From contig JADGIZ010000638.1 of the NCBI GenBank assembly GCA_027604665.1, positions 1 to 10,720 on the forward strand: a stretch of DNA of 10,720 bases, read 5' to 3'. Made by a program: the position numbers and the translations under genes. Position 1 is the stretch's first letter; each line of letters begins with the position of its first letter. The notes under the pieces were generated by a model, which saw only the letters and a program-made list of their open reading frames with translations, did no database searches and was not told where the DNA came from. Shown in pieces: positions 1 to 8,380 of the stretch. The stretch is from Polyrhizophydium stewartii (lineage: Eukaryota > Chytridiomycota > Chytridiomycetes > Rhizophydiales).

Positions 1-236
1 CGGCAGGCGGGGCAGGCGGGGGCGGGGGAGCGCTCATCTGGGAAAGTTGTATCTGCCCCCCGCAGCGCCGCCTGTGCTGCGCTGCGGGGGCATGCTGACC
101 CAGATCCGGGCGGCAGCGTGTGCTGCGACACCGCCGGCTGGCTGCAAGGCCTGCGTCGGCGGCGGTCGGCCCAAGCGGGCCTCAGGGCCGCTGCCAATCG
201 GATTGCTCGCTCGAAGCCATTCCCTGCTTCGCTCAA
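1..236. other. Upstream region of the chorismate synthase gene
   Basis: Very GC-rich leader with a G-rich run (about 10-30) resembling GC-box promoter sequence. Stop-free frames cross it, but none encodes a protein I recognise, and high GC alone leaves frames open. It most likely holds the promoter and 5' UTR of the chorismate synthase gene, and possibly the end of a neighbour beyond the window. No TATA-like motif was seen. Confidence 0.4.
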
Positions 237-1520
237 ATGTCGTCGTTCGGAACGTGGGTGCACCGCCGGCCCGCCGGCCGCCGGCCAGCGCATGCCACAG
301 CAGGCGGCGGCTGCCGTCATCCTCGCACGCTCCAGCTGCCAGCGCTGACGCCCGCCCAGGTTCTACCGCGTCACAACCTTTGGCGAGTCGCACTGCAAGG
401 CGGTCGGCGTCGTCGTCGATGGCTGCCCGCCCGGTCTCGCCCTCACCGAGGCCGACGTGCAGCCGCAGCTGAATCGCCGCCGGCCCGGCCAGAGCGACCT
501 GACCACACCGGTACGTGCACTGCGCACGCAAGCCGCGCATGCGCCGCCTGCCGCCGTGTGCCCTCTCCCCAGCCCGCCGCCGCGCGGCCCTCGCGGCCGG
601 GCCGTCGCCTGCGGCGCGAGTCGCGGCGCCGTTCATCGCCTCTCTTGGCATCCATCGCCTCGATCTCCCTGACTCACGCCGCTCACCACGCTCCGCCCCC
701 CCCCCAGCGCGACGAGAAGGATCGGGTCACGATCATGTCGGGCACGGAGATGGGCTTCACGCTCGGCACGCCCATCGCCATGATCGTGCCCAACCAGGAC
801 CAGCGCCCGCACGACTACGGAGACATGGACTTTTATCCGCGGCCGTCGCACGCAGACTGGACGTACATCCAAAAGTACGGCGTCAAGGCGTCGTCGGGCG
901 GCGGCCGCTCCAGCGCGCGCGAGACGATCGGTGCGTGCCCGGCGACCCTGCGTGCGCACGGACACTGCATCCGCCCCCACGACTGACAGCTTCGCCACGG
1001 CGATGGATGCAGGCCGTGTTGCCGCTGCTGCCGTCGCAGAGAAGTACCTCAGGCAGGCTCACGGCATCGAGGTGGTTGCCTTTGTGTCCTCGATCGGCCC
1101 TGCCTCGATCGAGCCCATGTCGGCGTACCCGTCGGCCGAGGCCGAAGCCGAGTGGCTGGCATCTTGGCACTCGTGGTGGAACATGCTCAAGACCGTGAAG
1201 CGCTCTGACGTGGACGCCAACGACGTGCGCTGCCCGTCCGCCGAGACGGCGGCGCGCATGCGCGATGTCATCTACCGCTTCAAGGACGCCAAGGATTCGA
1301 TCGGCGGCACGGTCGTGTGCGTGATCCGCAACGTGCCCGCAGGCCTCGGCGAGCCCTGCTTTGACAAGCTCGAGGCCAAGCTGGCGCATGCGATGCTGTC
1401 GATCCCGGCAACCAAGGGCTTCGAGATCGGCAGCGGCTTTGCGGGCACCAACATCCCCGGCCATGTGCACAACGACAAGTTTGTGCCCAAGGGCGACGGA
1501 CTCGGCACCGAGACCAACTT

Positions 1521-1557
<37 letters not shown>

Positions 1558-1896
1558 GACATCTACTTCAAGGTCGCCTTCAAGCCCGCGGCCACAATCG
1601 GCATGCCGCAGGAGACGGCGACGTACCAGGGCGAGCCGGGCACGCTCGCCGCCAAGGGCCGCCACGACCCGAGCGTGCTGCCGCGCGCGGTTCCCATCGT
1701 CGAAGCCATGGCGACACTCGTTGTGATGGAGTGGGTGGCCTTGTTTGTCCGCGCAGCAGATGCTCCTGCATACTCACACGCACTCGGTCGCAGCATGCTC
1801 CTCGCACAGCTCTCGCGCCAGGCCGCCGCCGCAGCCATCCCGCGCGACGGCGTCCCGCCCGTGCTGCGCGGTGCGCTCGCTCGCCAGTCAGAATAA
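237..1896 (+). CDS. ARO2: Chorismate synthase, 5 exons
   Basis: Converts 5-enolpyruvylshikimate-3-phosphate to chorismate using reduced FMN, the last shared step to aromatic amino acids. Exons: 237-253, 360-510, 708-930, 1013-1730, 1794-1896; joined they encode 403 residues, close to fungal enzymes (yeast 376). Introns are 106, 197, 82 and 63 bases with GTGGGT, GTACGT, GTGCGT and GTGGGT donors. The protein opens [18 protein letters not shown], carrying family signature GESHC (His17), then [11 protein letters not shown] near residue 119 and GRHDP before the C-terminal helices. The N-terminus begins at the conserved core, so no plastid or mitochondrial targeting peptide exists and the enzyme should be cytosolic. 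Many fungal orthologues also reduce their own flavin with NADPH; that cannot be read here. The last junction gives VVMDMLLAQ, matching the family's VxMDxLxAQ, which fixes intron 4. Identity is certain; exact splice sites are very likely. Confidence 0.95.
696..705 (+). other. Ten-C tract at an acceptor site
   Basis: Ten consecutive C bases lie directly before the CAG-type acceptor of chorismate synthase intron 2 (511-707). They act as an all-C version of the pyrimidine tract. The intron's CTGAC motif lies at 669-673 and no other AG occurs between it and the acceptor. Confidence 0.7.
1731..1793 (+). other. 63-base in-frame intron of chorismate synthase
   Basis: Donor GTGGGT and acceptor GTCGCAG, with a branch-like CTCAC at 1773-1777. 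The length is a multiple of three and the host frame runs through it without a stop, so retention would add 21 residues and read like coding sequence. Splicing restores the conserved VVMD-MLLAQ motif; retention breaks it. I therefore treat it as an intron. Confidence 0.85.
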
Positions 1897-1897
1897 A
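1892..1897 (+). terminator. AATAAA hexamer overlapping the stop codon
   Basis: An exact AATAAA contains the TAA stop (1894-1896) of chorismate synthase. It is a canonical poly(A) signal placed so that cleavage would fall within the 57-base gap to the convergent RABL2 gene or just inside it. In a GC-rich window such A-rich hexamers are few, but function is an inference. Confidence 0.45.
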
Positions 1898-1953
1898 CTC
1901 GCATTTCACCAGTGTATGCATTCTTGCCCAGTCGTCGGCAGTGCGTCGGGTCA

Positions 1954-3062
1954 TCACGACACGGCCGCGCTCGACGGGATCTTTGGCCCTGCAGCCTGCT
2001 GCGTCCCCGCTTCTGGTGCGCGGCCAGAAAAGAGGCCGTCGGGCCGCTTCTCCTCCTCGGCAATAAAGTTAAGCACATCGTCGACAAAGGTGCCGGCGCC
2101 TTCGGACGCAATGCGCTCCTTGAACTCGACAGCGCGCTGGATCGCGTCGCGGAAGATGGTCACGACGTTGGACCCGTCGGCGGCCGAGACAAAGTAGAAC
2201 GGCAGGTCGTCGGGCGAGCCGCCGCGCTCGAGGCGGCGCTTTTCGACAAACGCGAACGACTTGCTTGCCCGCGATGGATCCATATCGATCTTGTTGGCAA
2301 CAACAATCACGGGCATCTGCACGGCGTGCGGCGTCAGCCGCGATCACCGTCTACCGACAGACGCAGTGCAAGAAAGTGCGGCAAGCAGCCGGCGCAACGT
2401 GCCTTGATCCCGCGGTGGCCGGTGAGCTCGTCATACCACTGGTCAAGGTTCTTGTACGTGACTTTGCGTGTAACGTCGAACACAAGGATGCAGGCGTGAG
2501 CACCCATGTAGTAGCTCGCGTGCATGCTCTGGAAGCGCTCCTGGCCCGCCGTGTCCCAAAAGTCGATCTCGAGCTTCTCGGGCGGGTTCTGGCGCGGGCG
2601 CGGATGCGGCGTTGTGTAGCGGTAGAGCGTGAGGGCGTATGTCGAGAGCTGGTGCGGTACATAGTCGTCGAGAAGGAAGCGCTCCATGAGCTTCGACTTG
2701 CCGACGGCGCTGTCGCCGAGCAAGATAATCTGCAGTCCGCAGGCACAGTGAAGGCGTCAGCACGCAGGCCGCGTGGGTATGATGGCTGCCTGGACGGCGC
2801 TCCTGCGCGGCTGCTCCTCGATGGGGTCTCTCGGGACAGGATGGGTCGAGATGTGCGATGCCAGCGACAACAGAGCTGGATCTGGCCGCTCTCCCATCGT
2901 CGCGGGAGCGCCACACGGGGGGAGCAGCTGTAGGCAGCAGCATTCGGCTCCTTTGAGCCTCGGGGCTCGCGGCAGCCGCACCTTGAGGTCTGCGGGCTTG
3001 TCGACTTGCTGCAGCGGCTTGCGGGGAGCCTCGGCCATGTCGCGGAGTTCTGGGTTAAGCAT
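1954..3062 (-). CDS. RABL2: RABL2-type small GTPase, 3 exons
   Basis: Small GTPase of the RABL2 family, which in animals and algae binds intraflagellar-transport complex B and acts at the base of cilia. Exons on the minus strand: 3062-2982, 2729-2403, 2316-1954; 256 residues (human about 228). Motifs: P-loop GDSAVGKS (32-39), STYALTLY switch I (Thr57), WDTAGQ (85-90), NKID (144-147) and SAA (180-182). The stretches ERFQSMHASYY, CILVFDVTRKVTY and YFVSAADGSNVV are hallmarks of RABL2 rather than ordinary Rabs. There is no C-terminal cysteine pair (ends SSAAVS), as expected for this non-prenylated family. A proline-rich insert lies about residues 66-79, between switch I and the WDTAGQ strand. Met1 (3062) has A at -3; Met9 (3038) is an alternative. 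Intron 1 (2730-2981) is GT-AG; intron 2 (2317-2402) appears to be GC-AG. Confidence 0.93.
2317..2402 (-). other. GC-AG intron in RABL2
   Basis: Read on the minus strand, the exon ends GGGATCAAG and the intron begins GCACGT; it ends CGTGCAG before ATGCCCGTGATT. A CTGAC branch motif lies about 19 bases before the acceptor. Joining here gives GHRGIK-MPVIVVANKID, the same spacing as other RABL2 proteins. The only GT donor in usable phase nearby would leave a 38-base intron and add 17 residues absent from the family. Apart from the C, the donor matches its GTGCGT/GTACGT neighbours. Confidence 0.8.
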
Positions 3063-3236
3063 CGTGAAGGCGCAGCGCGCGGTGGCGGCCGTCGGATGTG
3101 CCCAGTGCGCTGCACTCGCGGGCACGGGCACCAGATCCGTTTCGGGGTGCGATCGGCCAGCGGGCACGCCGCGCAGTGCGGCACGCAGCCACCGCCAACT
3201 CGCGAGCAGGCGTCCGCCAGCGGCTTGCCCCAAGCC
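3063..3236. promoter_or_regulatory. Shared promoter region between RABL2 and SGT
   Basis: 174 bases separate the two divergent start codons. The region must hold both 5' UTRs and both promoters. I see no TATA box, no CCAAT box and no clear repeat; it is simply GC-rich. Stop-free frames cross it, but extending either protein upstream gives sequence unlike its family. Confidence 0.5.
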
Positions 3237-4961
3237 ATGTCAGACACGAAGAAGAAGCTCGCCTTCGCCATCTGCCAGTACCTGCAGGACAACATCAAGG
3301 ACGGCACGATCAAGACGGACGACGTCGAGGGCATCGAGGGTGCGACCGGCCCTGCGCCTGCGAGTGCCTGCGGGCTGCTGCCTGCGGCCGCGCCTCAGCC
3401 GCCTGTCGCTCACGCTTGCACGCTCCCGAGCAGTCGCCATCCAGTGCATCGGCGAGGCGTTTGGCGTCGACCCCGCCGACGCCGCGCAGCAGGAGCAGTA
3501 CTCCATCAAGCCGGCCAACCTCGTGTCGGTCTTTGATGTCGTGCTGGCCACCCAGCGCAAGCTGAGCGAGAAGGTGCGCGGCCGGCGTGTGCGGGCTGTC
3601 GGCCGCCCGCCGCCTCGCACCCCCGGCTCGGAACGTGCAAGAACGCCGGCCGCTGACGAGTCCCGCCTCGCTCCTGGCCTGCCTGCCGCTGCGCGATGCC
3701 CGCACACCCGCCTGCCCGTGGGCTGCCGGCGGCGCCGCATGTGTGCCGCACGGGCCCCCGATCCAGGCCGAGGCCGCCAAGGCCGCCGCCAAGGCCACCG
3801 CCGAGCCCGCCGGCCCGACCGTGAGCGTCTCTGCCCGAGTCGCGGCTCCGCGAGACTGCCGACTCACCGCGACGCCCCGCCCGCCCGCGCCTTGCCTGCC
3901 TGCCTGCCTGCGCGGCCGCCCATGCAGCCGGAGCAGAAGAAGGCCAAGGCCGAGGAGCTCAAGGCCGCGGGCAACAAGCTGATGGCGGCCAAGAGCTATG
4001 CCGAGGCGATCGCCAAGTACACCGAGGCCATCGAGCTCGACGGCGCCAACGCCGTGTATTACGCCAACCGGTGCGTGCCCCGTCAGCGAGTCCGCCGGCA
4101 CCCTGCTGTGATCGCGCTGCCCGGCGCCCGCACCCGAGCGACGCTGACGTGCCCGTGCACCGCAGCGCCGCGGCGCAGAGCCAGGCAGGCGACCACCACG
4201 CGGCGGCCGCCGACGCCCGCAAGGCCATCGAGATCGACCCCAAATACAGCAAGGGATACTCTCGCCTCGGGTGCGTGTGGATACCGCACTGAGGGCGTAC
4301 CCCGCCGCGCGGCTGACGTCCGTCTTGGCCCCGCACGCATCGCAGCCACGCCCTGTTCTGTCTGGGCGAGTACAGCGAGTCCATCGAGGCATACGAGGAC
4401 GGCCTCAAGATCGAGCCGGGCAACATCTCGATGATCAACGCCGTCAAGGCGGCGACCGCCAAGCTCGAGACCTCGCCGGCACCTCGCGCGGGGCCTTCTG
4501 CCGGTGGCATGCCCGACCTCGGCGGCCTTGACTTTGCCTCGATGATGTCCAACCCGGATATCATGCGCATGGGTGAGCTGGTTGCCCATCGTCGCATATG
4601 CACCTTGAAGAATCACGCAGCGCAGCACGACTGACGGCTCCCTTGAACGCAGCCTCGCAGATGATGGGCAACCCGCAAATCGCGCAGATGATGAACAACC
4701 CCCAGATCGCGCAGATGATGAACAACCCCCAGATCGCCGAGATGATGAAGAACCCGCAGATTGCGCAAATGTGAGCCGATTGCTTCGCATTCTCGGCTCC
4801 CTCGGCGCTTCTCTGCTTGGACTGCCGCTGACTCTCGCAACCCGGTGGTGGCCGCAACGCACTGCAGGGCGCAGAGCCTCATGAGCGACCCGGACGCGAT
4901 GAAGAGCATGCTCGACAACCCGGCGCTCGCCAGCATGGCGGCTGGCCTTGGCAAGAAGTAA
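3237..4961 (+). CDS. SGT2: SGT-type TPR co-chaperone, 8 exons
   Basis: Small glutamine-rich TPR protein (yeast Sgt2, animal SGTA), which captures tail-anchored membrane proteins in the cytosol and passes them to the Get/TRC pathway while binding Hsp70/Hsp90 tails. Exons: 3237-3339, 3434-3573, 3767-3820, 3928-4070, 4166-4270, 4346-4572, 4653-4770, 4868-4961; 327 residues (yeast 346). Order: N-terminal helical dimerisation domain (MSDTKKKLAFAICQYL..., 1-70), Ala/Lys-rich linker (82-99), three TPRs (about 105-215) with KAAGNKLM, YYANRAAA and KGYSRLG carrying the Hsp-tail clamp residues, then PDLGGLDFASMMSNP and a run of four NPQIAQMM units in the substrate-binding region. It ends SMAAGLGKK, without the glutamine-rich tail that names the family. 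All seven introns are GT-AG and phase-consistent; every join restores a conserved segment. Confidence 0.95.
4661..4768 (+). repeat. Four 27-base tandem repeats encoding NPQIAQMM units
   Basis: Units at 4661-4687, 4688-4714, 4715-4741 and 4742-4768. Units 2 and 3 differ by only a few bases near their ends; units 1 and 4 differ at a few more. Each encodes nine residues with pattern M-M-x-N-P-Q-I-A-Q/E. This is the methionine-rich NNP region of SGT proteins that binds hydrophobic segments. The near identity points to recent duplication or replication slippage within one exon. Confidence 0.95.
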
Positions 4962-5132
4962 TTCTCTGCGCCGCCTGCCTCGCTTCACCCCTCATGAAGC
5001 AGCGTCTGCTGGTACCTCCGCCTCTGTTTTTCACAGAGGTGCTTGCGTGGACAAGAAACAAAGCGCCTTGCACGAGCGCATGTGCAATGGACTGGACTCG
5101 TGTGGGACCTTGACGGCGGGCTGCCAACGTAT
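4962..5132. other. 3' spacer between convergent SGT and Rix7 genes
   Basis: 171 bases between the TAA of SGT and the TAG of the minus-strand Rix7 gene; it holds both 3' UTRs. No AATAAA is present on either strand. A small stem-loop at 5021-5039 is the only structure I can see. Confidence 0.5.
5021..5039. other. Short stem-loop between convergent genes
   Basis: CCTCTG pairs with CAGAGG around a 7-base loop containing five T. A six-pair stem between two converging 3' ends could mark transcript ends, but such short inverted repeats also arise by chance. Confidence 0.3.
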
Positions 5133-8060
5133 CTATTGGTCTGCGGCACCGGCGGTTGGTGCATCGCCCGCAGCGGTGCCAAACTTGACCTTGAGCAGCT
5201 CATATCGCTTGCGGTCCTGCATCGCGAGTCAGCAACGAGCCGCGCAGTGCCGCGACACTCGTGCGCACGCACCTTCTTGTGCACCGACGGCGAAACCTTG
5301 GAAAACGCCTTCTCAAAGTGCTCATGCGACACGACAAGCTCGGTGTCGGCGGCTGTGCCTGCAACGGGGGGCAACGATGCGCCGTTCTTGTAGAATGCGG
5401 CGCGGAGCGATGCCACGGCCGCCTCGCGGACGAGCGAGGCAAGATCGGCGCCGCTGAGGCCGTCGGCCCGCGGGTCGTTTGCGATCCTGGCCAGGTCCAT
5501 GCCGCGCGCCAGCGGGGTCCTGCGCGAGAGAGTCTTGAGGATTTCGAGGCGCTCGGCGGCGTTGGGCAGGTCGACGTAGAGCGTCTTGTCGAGGCGGCCG
5601 GGGCGGAGCATGGCCGGGTCGATCATGTCGGGCCGGTTTGTGGCGCCCATGACAAAGACTTGCTTGCGGCCCTGCATGCCGTCCATCTCGGTGAGAAGCG
5701 TGTTGACCAGACGCGACGCCGACTGCGACTCGGCCTCGTTGGAGCGCGACGGGCACAGCGCGTCGAGCTCGTCAAAGAAGATGACGCAGGGGCTGGATGC
5801 CTGCGCGCGAGCAAACACCATGCGCACTGCGCGCTCGCTCTCGCCGACGTACTTGTTGAGCAGCTCTGGGCCTTTGACCGAGATGAAGTTGCAGTGCGAC
5901 TCGTTGGCCACAGCCTTGGCGAGGAGCGTCTTGCCGCATCCAGGTGGGCCGTAGAGCAGCACGCCCGTGGGCGACGTGATGCCCACGCGCACAAAGTACT
6001 CTGGGTGGCGGATCGGCTCGACCACGGCCATGCGCAGCTCGTCGCGCACGCTCGACAGCGCGCCAATGTCGTCCCACGTCACATCGGGGACGGTCGCGAA
6101 CCCTTCGCGCTTGGACGACGGCTGGACCTTTTTGAGCGCCTCGATAAAGTCAGCAAAGGTGATGGACAGCTGCTCGAGCTCCTCGGGCTCGAGCGGCTCC
6201 TGGTGCAGATCCATGAAGCCGGCGATCGACGGCGCACCGAGGACCAGCAGGTCCTGGATGCCCTGCGTGAGCGCACGCTCCTCATCAACCGCCATGGCCG
6301 AGTCTTCGCCGCCATCGCCGCCGTCGCCGCCGTTGCCAGCCTTGCGCCAGGCGGACATGGAATGGAAGATCCGGCGCACGGCAATCATGCCGGCCTCGGC
6401 GGTGAGCGCGTTGAGGTCCGCGCCAACGTATCCGGGCGTCTTCTTTGCCAGCTCGCGAAAGTCGAAGTCGCCGTCTAGACGCAGCTTCTGGGCGAGCTTT
6501 TCGAGGATGCGCATGCGCGCGTTCTCGTCGGGCACGCCCATGGCGATCTCGCGATCGAATCTGCCCGCGCGCCGCAGCGCCGGATCGAGCGAGTCAGGTC
6601 GGTTGGTGGCGCCGATGATCATGACGGGCTTAAAGTCTGTCTTGGCCGGGGACACGTCGTCCATGCACGTGAGCAGCTGGGCCACGATGCGGCGCTCCAT
6701 CTCGCGCTGCGCCGTTTCGCGCTTGGGCGTGATGGCATCGATCTCGTCAATAAACAGGATGCACGGAGCCAGCTCCTTGGCCTCATCAAAAACCTCGCGA
6801 ATCTTCTTCTCGGACTCGCCCGACATGCCCGAGACAACGACGGGGGCGGCGATGCTGATAAACGGCACACCGGCCTCCTGTGCACGGCGTGTCGCGTCAG
6901 TCGGCTTTTGCTCTCGGTGGTGTGCGCGAGCAGGCATGCATCGACTCACGCCGGCAATGGCGTTGGCGAGCATGGTCTTGCCGCAGCCGGGAGGGCCGTG
7001 CAGCAGGATGCCGCGCGGCGGGTCGATGCCGAGATGACGGTAGATCTCGGGGTGCTTGAGCGGCATGCCAATGAGCTGCATGAGCTCCTGCGATTCGAAT
7101 GTTGGGCGGCACCTGTCAGTATATGTGCCTGGTAGCCGCCGCGAGCCGCGGGGTCAGAGCCCACCTCGGCGATCTGCTCGATGCCGCCCAGATCCGCGAG
7201 CTTGGTCGTTGGCGTGGGCCATTTTGAGTCTGGCAGTTGCAAGAGCGTCAGCTGCTTGACGCACCAGCGATGTAAACTGGCAGAATGTACGGGGCCGCAC
7301 CAACTGTCTTGGTCTTCTTGGTCTCAGGCCGGGCCGTTCCCGACTTTGTTCTGCGCTTGAGCGACTTTGAGGGCTTGGTGTCGTCCGCAGCCGGAGCGTC
7401 CTCTGCTGCCTGATCTGCGTCCGCAACTAGCGCAGAGGCTGAGTCCTGTTCTTCGTGCTGTCCAACCGCATATGCGGAGCCCGCCTGGCGAGCGGCCTTG
7501 GAGGTCGGTGCGGGCGAAGCGGGTGTTGCGCCGCTCTTTTGGTAGACTCCAAGTAGCGATCTGTTGAGGAAGTTGTTGTCCTGTGAAGGCGACGTCAGCC
7601 AAAAGGGACGAAGAAGCAGCGAGAAAGTATCGCTGCATACCTGAACCTCCACGAGCGGGACGTCTGGGTCGACCTCGAAGGACGAGTCGTCGCTGGCGGC
7701 GTCGTTGTCGTCGCCGGCATTGGCGGACTCGCTCTTCAGAACGGCGACGGCTGTTGAGCGGCGGCCGATGACGCACGCAGGGCACGGCGGGCCTGGAGCG
7801 TCAGTGCTTGCAAGTTCATCATTCGGCGCTGCAGGCGGCGGCGGGCGGCCGGCGGCAGGCGCACCTTGGCTGCATGCCTCGAGCAGGTTCTTCTGCGGCT
7901 TCCGTCGCAGCGAGCCATCGGCCCGCAATGCGTGCTCGAGGATGGCGTCGACGTCCCACTTTGCGCGGGCAGGTGCGTCCGCACCGAGCTGGGACTGGTA
8001 CTGGAGCACGTGGCGGAGCAGCAGCTTGGGCAGCAGCCCGAGCTTCTTGCGAGAGACCAT
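5133..8060 (-). CDS. RIX7: Rix7/NVL tandem AAA ATPase, 7 exons
   Basis: Type II AAA ATPase (yeast Rix7, human NVL) that remodels pre-60S particles in the nucleolus. Exons, minus strand: 8060-7865, 7792-7641, 7580-7301, 7229-7165, 7087-6950, 6877-5273, 5216-5133; 839 residues (yeast 837, human 856). An N-terminal helical domain ([15 protein letters not shown]) leads into an acidic stretch, then [12 protein letters not shown] and a basic nuclear signal (KSLKRRTK...KKTKT, about 190-208). D1: Walker A GPPGCGKT 262-269, Walker B DE 321-322, arginines 380/383. D2: Walker A 587-594, Walker B DE 646-647, arginines 702/705. Both sites look active. A Gly/Asp-rich linker with MAVDEE follows D1, as in Rix7. 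The C-terminus [13 protein letters not shown] is recovered only by splicing intron 5217-5272. Uncertain points: intron 1 may end at 7751 (825 residues) and intron 3 may be shorter. Start has A at -3 and G at +4. Confidence 0.95.
7230..7300 (-). other. Third Rix7 intron, donor ambiguous
   Basis: Acceptor AACTGCCAG ends at 7230 with CTGAC upstream. Two phase-1 donors fit: GTGCGG at 7300 (71 bases) and GTGCGT at 7264 (35 bases). Both give an Asp at the joint. The longer fits the 56-252 base range seen here; the shorter would leave only about 13 bases between donor and branch motif. Confidence 0.65.
7751..7864 (-). other. First Rix7 intron with two possible acceptors
   Basis: The minus-strand donor CAAG|GTGCGC at 7864 is followed by CTGAC at 7804-7800. 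Acceptor CTCCAG (intron 7793-7864, 72 bases) or CAACAG (7751-7864, 114 bases) both keep phase 1 and the frame. The host frame also runs through without a stop, but the translation in between is a Pro/Ala/Gly-rich stretch of noncoding type. I used the nearer acceptor; the other removes 14 more residues. Confidence 0.7.
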
Positions 8061-8234
8061 GCTCGAGGCGGTCGTGATGCTCTGCGGTCGGATTGAGGTG
8101 CCTGCCCGCGGGAGCAGAGACAGGTGTGGAAACCGCCCTCAGGATGCGGACTTTGGGCTCGCGGCTCGGCGGCTCTGTTTCGCGCCGCACATTTCGCAGC
8201 GTGAGTGCGGCAGCACCGCTCTTGCGCGACGCGG

Positions 8235-8261
8235 CGGCGACACGGCGACACGGCGACACGG
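8235..8261. repeat. 8-base tandem repeat, 3.4 copies
   Basis: The unit CGGCGACA occurs at 8235-8242, 8243-8250 and 8251-8258, followed by CGG. All full copies are identical. It lies in the Rix7/RPL12 promoter region, inside the proposed RPL12 5' UTR intron if the 8201 donor is right. Confidence 0.9.
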
Positions 8262-8323
8262 CACCTGCCCGGCGCACGCGCGCCGCGTGGATGGATGCCG
8301 CGCGCTCGCACGCATCCGCCGGA

Positions 8324-8380
8324 TCCGTCCGTGCGCGCGCGGATGCATCCGTCCATCCATCCGTCCGTCCGTGCGCGCGC
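8324..8380. repeat. Two 17-base direct repeats around TCCA/TCCG simple sequence
   Basis: The word TCCGTCCGTGCGCGCGC is present exactly at 8324-8340 and again at 8364-8380, 40 bases apart. Between them lie TCCA and TCCG tetranucleotide runs. The alternating GCGCGC ends are the kind of sequence that can adopt left-handed DNA, but no function is shown. Confidence 0.85.

Noticed and set aside
3063..3233. N-terminal extension of RABL2 to an upstream ATG near 3233
   Set aside because: The added residues are Arg/Ala/Trp-rich, unlike the family, and would nearly reach the SGT start.
4653..4660. Acceptor at 4660 for SGT intron 6
   Set aside because: It shifts the repeat region out of frame; the acceptor at 4652 is the first AG after CTGAC and gives ASQMMGNPQ.
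4561..4857. Minus-strand frame with repeated hydrophobic segments resembling a small membrane protein
   Set aside because: The hydrophobic repeats are simply the complement of the NPQIAQMM repeats of SGT.
3310..4988. Long minus-strand open frames of 300-360 codons opposite SGT
   Set aside because: They run across SGT exons and introns alike, with Arg/Ala/Gly-rich translation and no recognisable domain.
5261..7037. Long plus-strand open frames of 356-405 codons across the Rix7 gene
   Set aside because: They lie antisense to a strongly conserved AAA ATPase, show no family motif, and are expected from high GC at third codon positions.
7248..7580. Rix7 N-terminal half as a separate gene ending at 7248
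   Set aside because: The stop lies inside a phase-consistent intron with donor, CTGAC and CAG acceptor; splicing joins it to the D1 domain and gives the family length.
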